From an uncultured Pelagibacteraceae bacterium (GTDB taxonomy: Bacteria > Pseudomonadota > Alphaproteobacteria > Pelagibacterales > Pelagibacteraceae), in NCBI GenBank assembly GCA_902632665.1, contig CACPDT010000003.1, forward strand, positions 1 through 43,944: 43,944 bases of DNA, given 5' to 3'. Below, piece after piece: positions 41,893 to 43,944 of the stretch. Numbering within the stretch: position 1 is the stretch's first letter; each line of letters starts with the position of its first letter. The notes beneath the pieces were generated by a model, which was not told the DNA's origin, ran no database searches, and was given only the letters and a program-made list of their open reading frames with translations. A program made the position numbers and the translations under genes.

Positions 41893-42265
41893 AAAACCAT
41901 TATCCCCTCACATACAAGTTTATAAATGGCATATTTCGTCTTTAGTATCCATTTCACACAGAATTACGGGCATAATAAATATAATTGGGATTACATTAAT
42001 TTGTTTGTGGGCATCTTTATTATTATTAGGTGAAAATAGTTATGAGGCTGTTAATTTACTATTAAATTCTCAAATTGGAAAATTTATTACTTTAGGTTTG
42101 ACCTGGTCTTTTTGTTTTCAAATTTTAAGTGAGATAAGACATTTGGGAATGGACTTAGGTTATGGATTTGAACTTAAGACAACTAAAATAACTGGTCTTT
42201 TAGTAATTATTGGATCAATTTTTTTTACTATAATTTTATATTTAATTGGAAAAAATTTATTTTAA
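41882..42265 (+). CDS. sdhC: Succinate dehydrogenase cytochrome b556 subunit
   Basis: A 127-residue three-span membrane anchor. It has the family start PLSPHIQVYKWH, the SISHRITGIINI motif near residue 22 (quinone-site Ser and Arg) and the heme-ligand His in EIRHLGMDLGYG near 80. It anchors SdhAB and binds heme b and ubiquinone. It overlaps asd by 11 bases and sdhD by 20 bases, the longest same-strand overlap in the window. Confidence 0.94.
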   Translation: MENKKPLSPHIQVYKWHISSLVSISHRITGIINIIGITLICLWASLLLLGENSYEAVNLLLNSQIGKFITLGLTWSFCFQILSEIRHLGMDLGYGFELKTTKITGLLVIIGSIFFTIILYLIGKNLF

Positions 42266-42590
42266 AATGATTGCTGCAACAAAAAAATGGATTTTTTTAA
42301 AAATAAGTGGAGCAATATTAGTTCCATTAATGGCCTGGTTTATTCTAAGTTTTATAAGTATTTATGATCAGAGCTATTCAGAAGTATTGGAATTTTTTAC
42401 GAATCCATTGTCTAAGTTTTTTTTTAGTTTATTTATTATTACTGCATATTTCTTTTCAGCATTAAGTATTAGTGAGGTTTTTGAGGATTATATAAAAGAT
42501 TATAAAATCAAAAATGTCGCAAATGGTTTTTTGTACGTATCAGCTGTGGTAATTCCATTAATTACAATTATATTATTATTTAACTTATGA
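42246..42590 (+). CDS. sdhD: Succinate dehydrogenase membrane anchor subunit
   Basis: A 114-residue three-span protein. The motif [16 protein letters not shown] near residue 75 corresponds to the conserved VxEDY quinone-site segment of SdhD. Its position between sdhC and sdhA confirms the call. An internal ATG at 42267 ([10 protein letters not shown]), just after the sdhC stop, is a plausible alternative start that removes the 20-base overlap. The stop overlaps the sdhA ATG by 4 bases. Confidence 0.9.
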   Translation: MEKIYFKMIAATKKWIFLKISGAILVPLMAWFILSFISIYDQSYSEVLEFFTNPLSKFFFSLFIITAYFFSALSISEVFEDYIKDYKIKNVANGFLYVSAVVIPLITIILLFNL

Positions 42591-43944
42591 GTTCTTACAA
42601 AATAATTGATCATGAATACGATGTAGTAGTCTTGGGAGCAGGCGGTTCTGGTCTAAGGGCCGCGGTTGGTTTAAGTGAAGCTGGATTAAAAACAGCTTGT
42701 ATTTCAAAAGTTTTTCCAACTAGAAGTCACACCTCTGCAGCACAAGGTGGTATTTCTGCTGCTTTAGGAAATATGGGTGAGGATGATTGGCGTTGGCATA
42801 TGTACGACACAGTTAAAGGAGCTGATTGGTTAGGTGATCAGGATAGTATTGAATATCTCTGTAAGGAGGCACCAAAGGCTGTAATTGAACTAGAAAAATA
42901 TGGTGTTCCATTTAGCAGAACTGAAGATGGAAAAATTTATCAAAGACCATTTGGTGGTATGACTAAAAATTACGGCAACGGAATTGTACAAAGAACTTGT
43001 GCAGCCGCTGATAGAACAGGTCATGCAATTTTACATACTTTGTATGGACAAGCTTTAAAACATAACACAGAATTTTTTATCGAATATTTTGCCTTAGATT
43101 TATTAATGAAAGATGGAGCGTGTAAAGGTTTGATTGCTTGGAATTTGAATGATGGAACTATTCATAGATTTAGGGCACACACTGTCATAATCGCAACTGG
43201 TGGTTATGGAAAAGTGTATTATTCTGCAACATCAGCACATACATGTACAGGTGATGGTAATGCGATGGTATTAAGAGCAGGTTTACCATTACAAGATATG
43301 GAATTTGTGCAGTTTCATCCAACAGGAATTTATGGTCATGGCACGTTGATCACAGAAGGTGCAAGAGGTGAGGGAGGATATCTTACAAATTCAAAAGGTG
43401 AAAGATTTATGGAAAGATATGCCCCTAATGCAAAAGATTTAGCATCAAGAGATGTTGTGAGTAGATCGATGTCAATTGAGATTAATGAAGGAAGGGGAGT
43501 TGGAAAAGATCAAGATCATGTTCATCTTAATTTAAGTCACTTAGATAAAGATATTATCGAAAGTAGGTTGCCTGGTATAACTGATGCTGCGAGATTATTT
43601 GCTAATGTAGATGTTACTAAAGAACCAATTCCGGTTGTTCCTACAGTTCATTATAATATGGGTGGTATCCCAACAAATTATAAAGCAGAGGTATTAACTG
43701 TAAATGGTTCAGAAAAAACTGTTCCAGGTTTAATGGCAATTGGTGAAGCAGCGTGTGTTTCTGTTCATGGCGCAAACAGACTTGGTTCAAACTCATTAAT
43801 TGATTTAGTTGTTTTTGGTAGAGCAGCTGCTAAACGAGCAGCAGAGCTAATAAAACCAGGAACTCCACACGAGGCAATCAGTGAAGCAGAAACCCAAAAA
43901 TGCTTAGATCGTTTTGATAAAATAAGAAATTCACAAGGTGATAT
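42587..43944 (+). CDS. sdhA: Succinate dehydrogenase flavoprotein subunit (3' partial)
   Basis: The frame is open to the end of the window (452 codons seen of about 590 to 600 expected). The FAD-binding [18 protein letters not shown] is near residue 15, and the covalent-FAD His is in [15 protein letters not shown] near 47. [14 protein letters not shown], the catalytic Arg in [11 protein letters not shown] near 262 and the His in [15 protein letters not shown] follow, then [17 protein letters not shown]. It oxidises succinate to fumarate in the TCA cycle and passes electrons to SdhB, expected just outside. The ATG overlaps the sdhD stop. Confidence 0.97.
   Translation, partial: MSSYKIIDHEYDVVVLGAGGSGLRAAVGLSEAGLKTACISKVFPTRSHTSAAQGGISAALGNMGEDDWRWHMYDTVKGADWLGDQDSIEYLCKEAPKAVIELEKYGVPFSRTEDGKIYQRPFGGMTKNYGNGIVQRTCAAADRTGHAILHTLYGQALKHNTEFFIEYFALDLLMKDGACKGLIAWNLNDGTIHRFRAHTVIIATGGYGKVYYSATSAHTCTGDGNAMVLRAGLPLQDMEFVQFHPTGIYGHGTLITEGARGEGGYLTNSKGERFMERYAPNAKDLASRDVVSRSMSIEINEGRGVGKDQDHVHLNLSHLDKDIIESRLPGITDAARLFANVDVTKEPIPVVPTVHYNMGGIPTNYKAEVLTVNGSEKTVPGLMAIGEAACVSVHGANRLGSNSLIDLVVFGRAAAKRAAELIKPGTPHEAISEAETQKCLDRFDKIRNSQGD

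Overview
The window reads as a streamlined, very AT-rich alphaproteobacterial chromosome, most likely a SAR11 (Pelagibacter-like) marine bacterium. The grounds are: genes packed end to end with many ATGA or TAATG overlaps; short intergenic gaps, none above about 180 bases; frequent TTG/GTG starts; Lys/Asn/Ile-rich proteins; alphaproteobacterial families (DUF2794, IalB, HspQ, system I Ccm); a TRAP transporter; and a DMSP demethylase that closely resembles the Pelagibacter DmdA I know. I see no insertion sequence, phage gene, CRISPR array, tRNA or rRNA. This is core genome rather than an island.

Layout. 1-2574 (+): the end of an FG-GAP/UnbV-type protein, a cysteine-rich secreted protein, a class I glutamine amidotransferase and a small membrane protein. 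2571-7347 (-): a photolyase-like FAD protein of unusual domain order, a PsiE-family protein with a partner membrane protein, argG, an IalB-like secreted protein and an aldo/keto reductase. 7429-9494: a Bax-inhibitor-1 homologue (+), DUF2794 and yciB (-), hspQ (+). 9674-14302 (+): the cytochrome c maturation run ccmC-D-E-F-G-H, closed by a PagL-like outer-membrane protein; a hairpin element lies in front of ccmC.

14313-24823 (+): a hydroxy-acid/oxo-acid module. It holds two tandem FMN-dependent alpha-hydroxy-acid oxidases, a PLP aminotransferase, a GlcD-like flavoprotein, a D-2-hydroxyacid dehydrogenase, a complete TRAP transporter (dctP, terminator, dctQ, dctM) and an amidase. A 58-aa membrane protein, an EamA exporter, an alpha/beta hydrolase and a small secreted protein follow. 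27324-29065 (-): ftsY and dapF. 29227-32452 (+): ffh, rpsP, trmD, rplS, with rimM missing from its usual place and with low-complexity acidic/basic tails on both ribosomal proteins. A strongly foldable RNA with two mutually exclusive pairings lies directly before ffh.

32464-35571: leuC-leuD-leuB (leucine synthesis). 35598-40869: dmdC-dmdB-alpha/beta hydrolase-dmdA, the DMSP demethylation route from DMSP through methylmercaptopropionate (MMPA) and MMPA-CoA to methylthioacryloyl-CoA; no crotonase-type dmdD is present. 40885 to the end: asd, then sdhC-sdhD-sdhA, with sdhA cut by the window edge.

The items most worth following are the ffh leader RNA, the photolyase-like protein with a C-terminal alpha/beta region, the ccmC leader hairpin, the unassigned hydrolase in the DMSP operon, the tandem hydroxy-acid oxidases next to the TRAP transporter, and the matched tails on S16 and L19.
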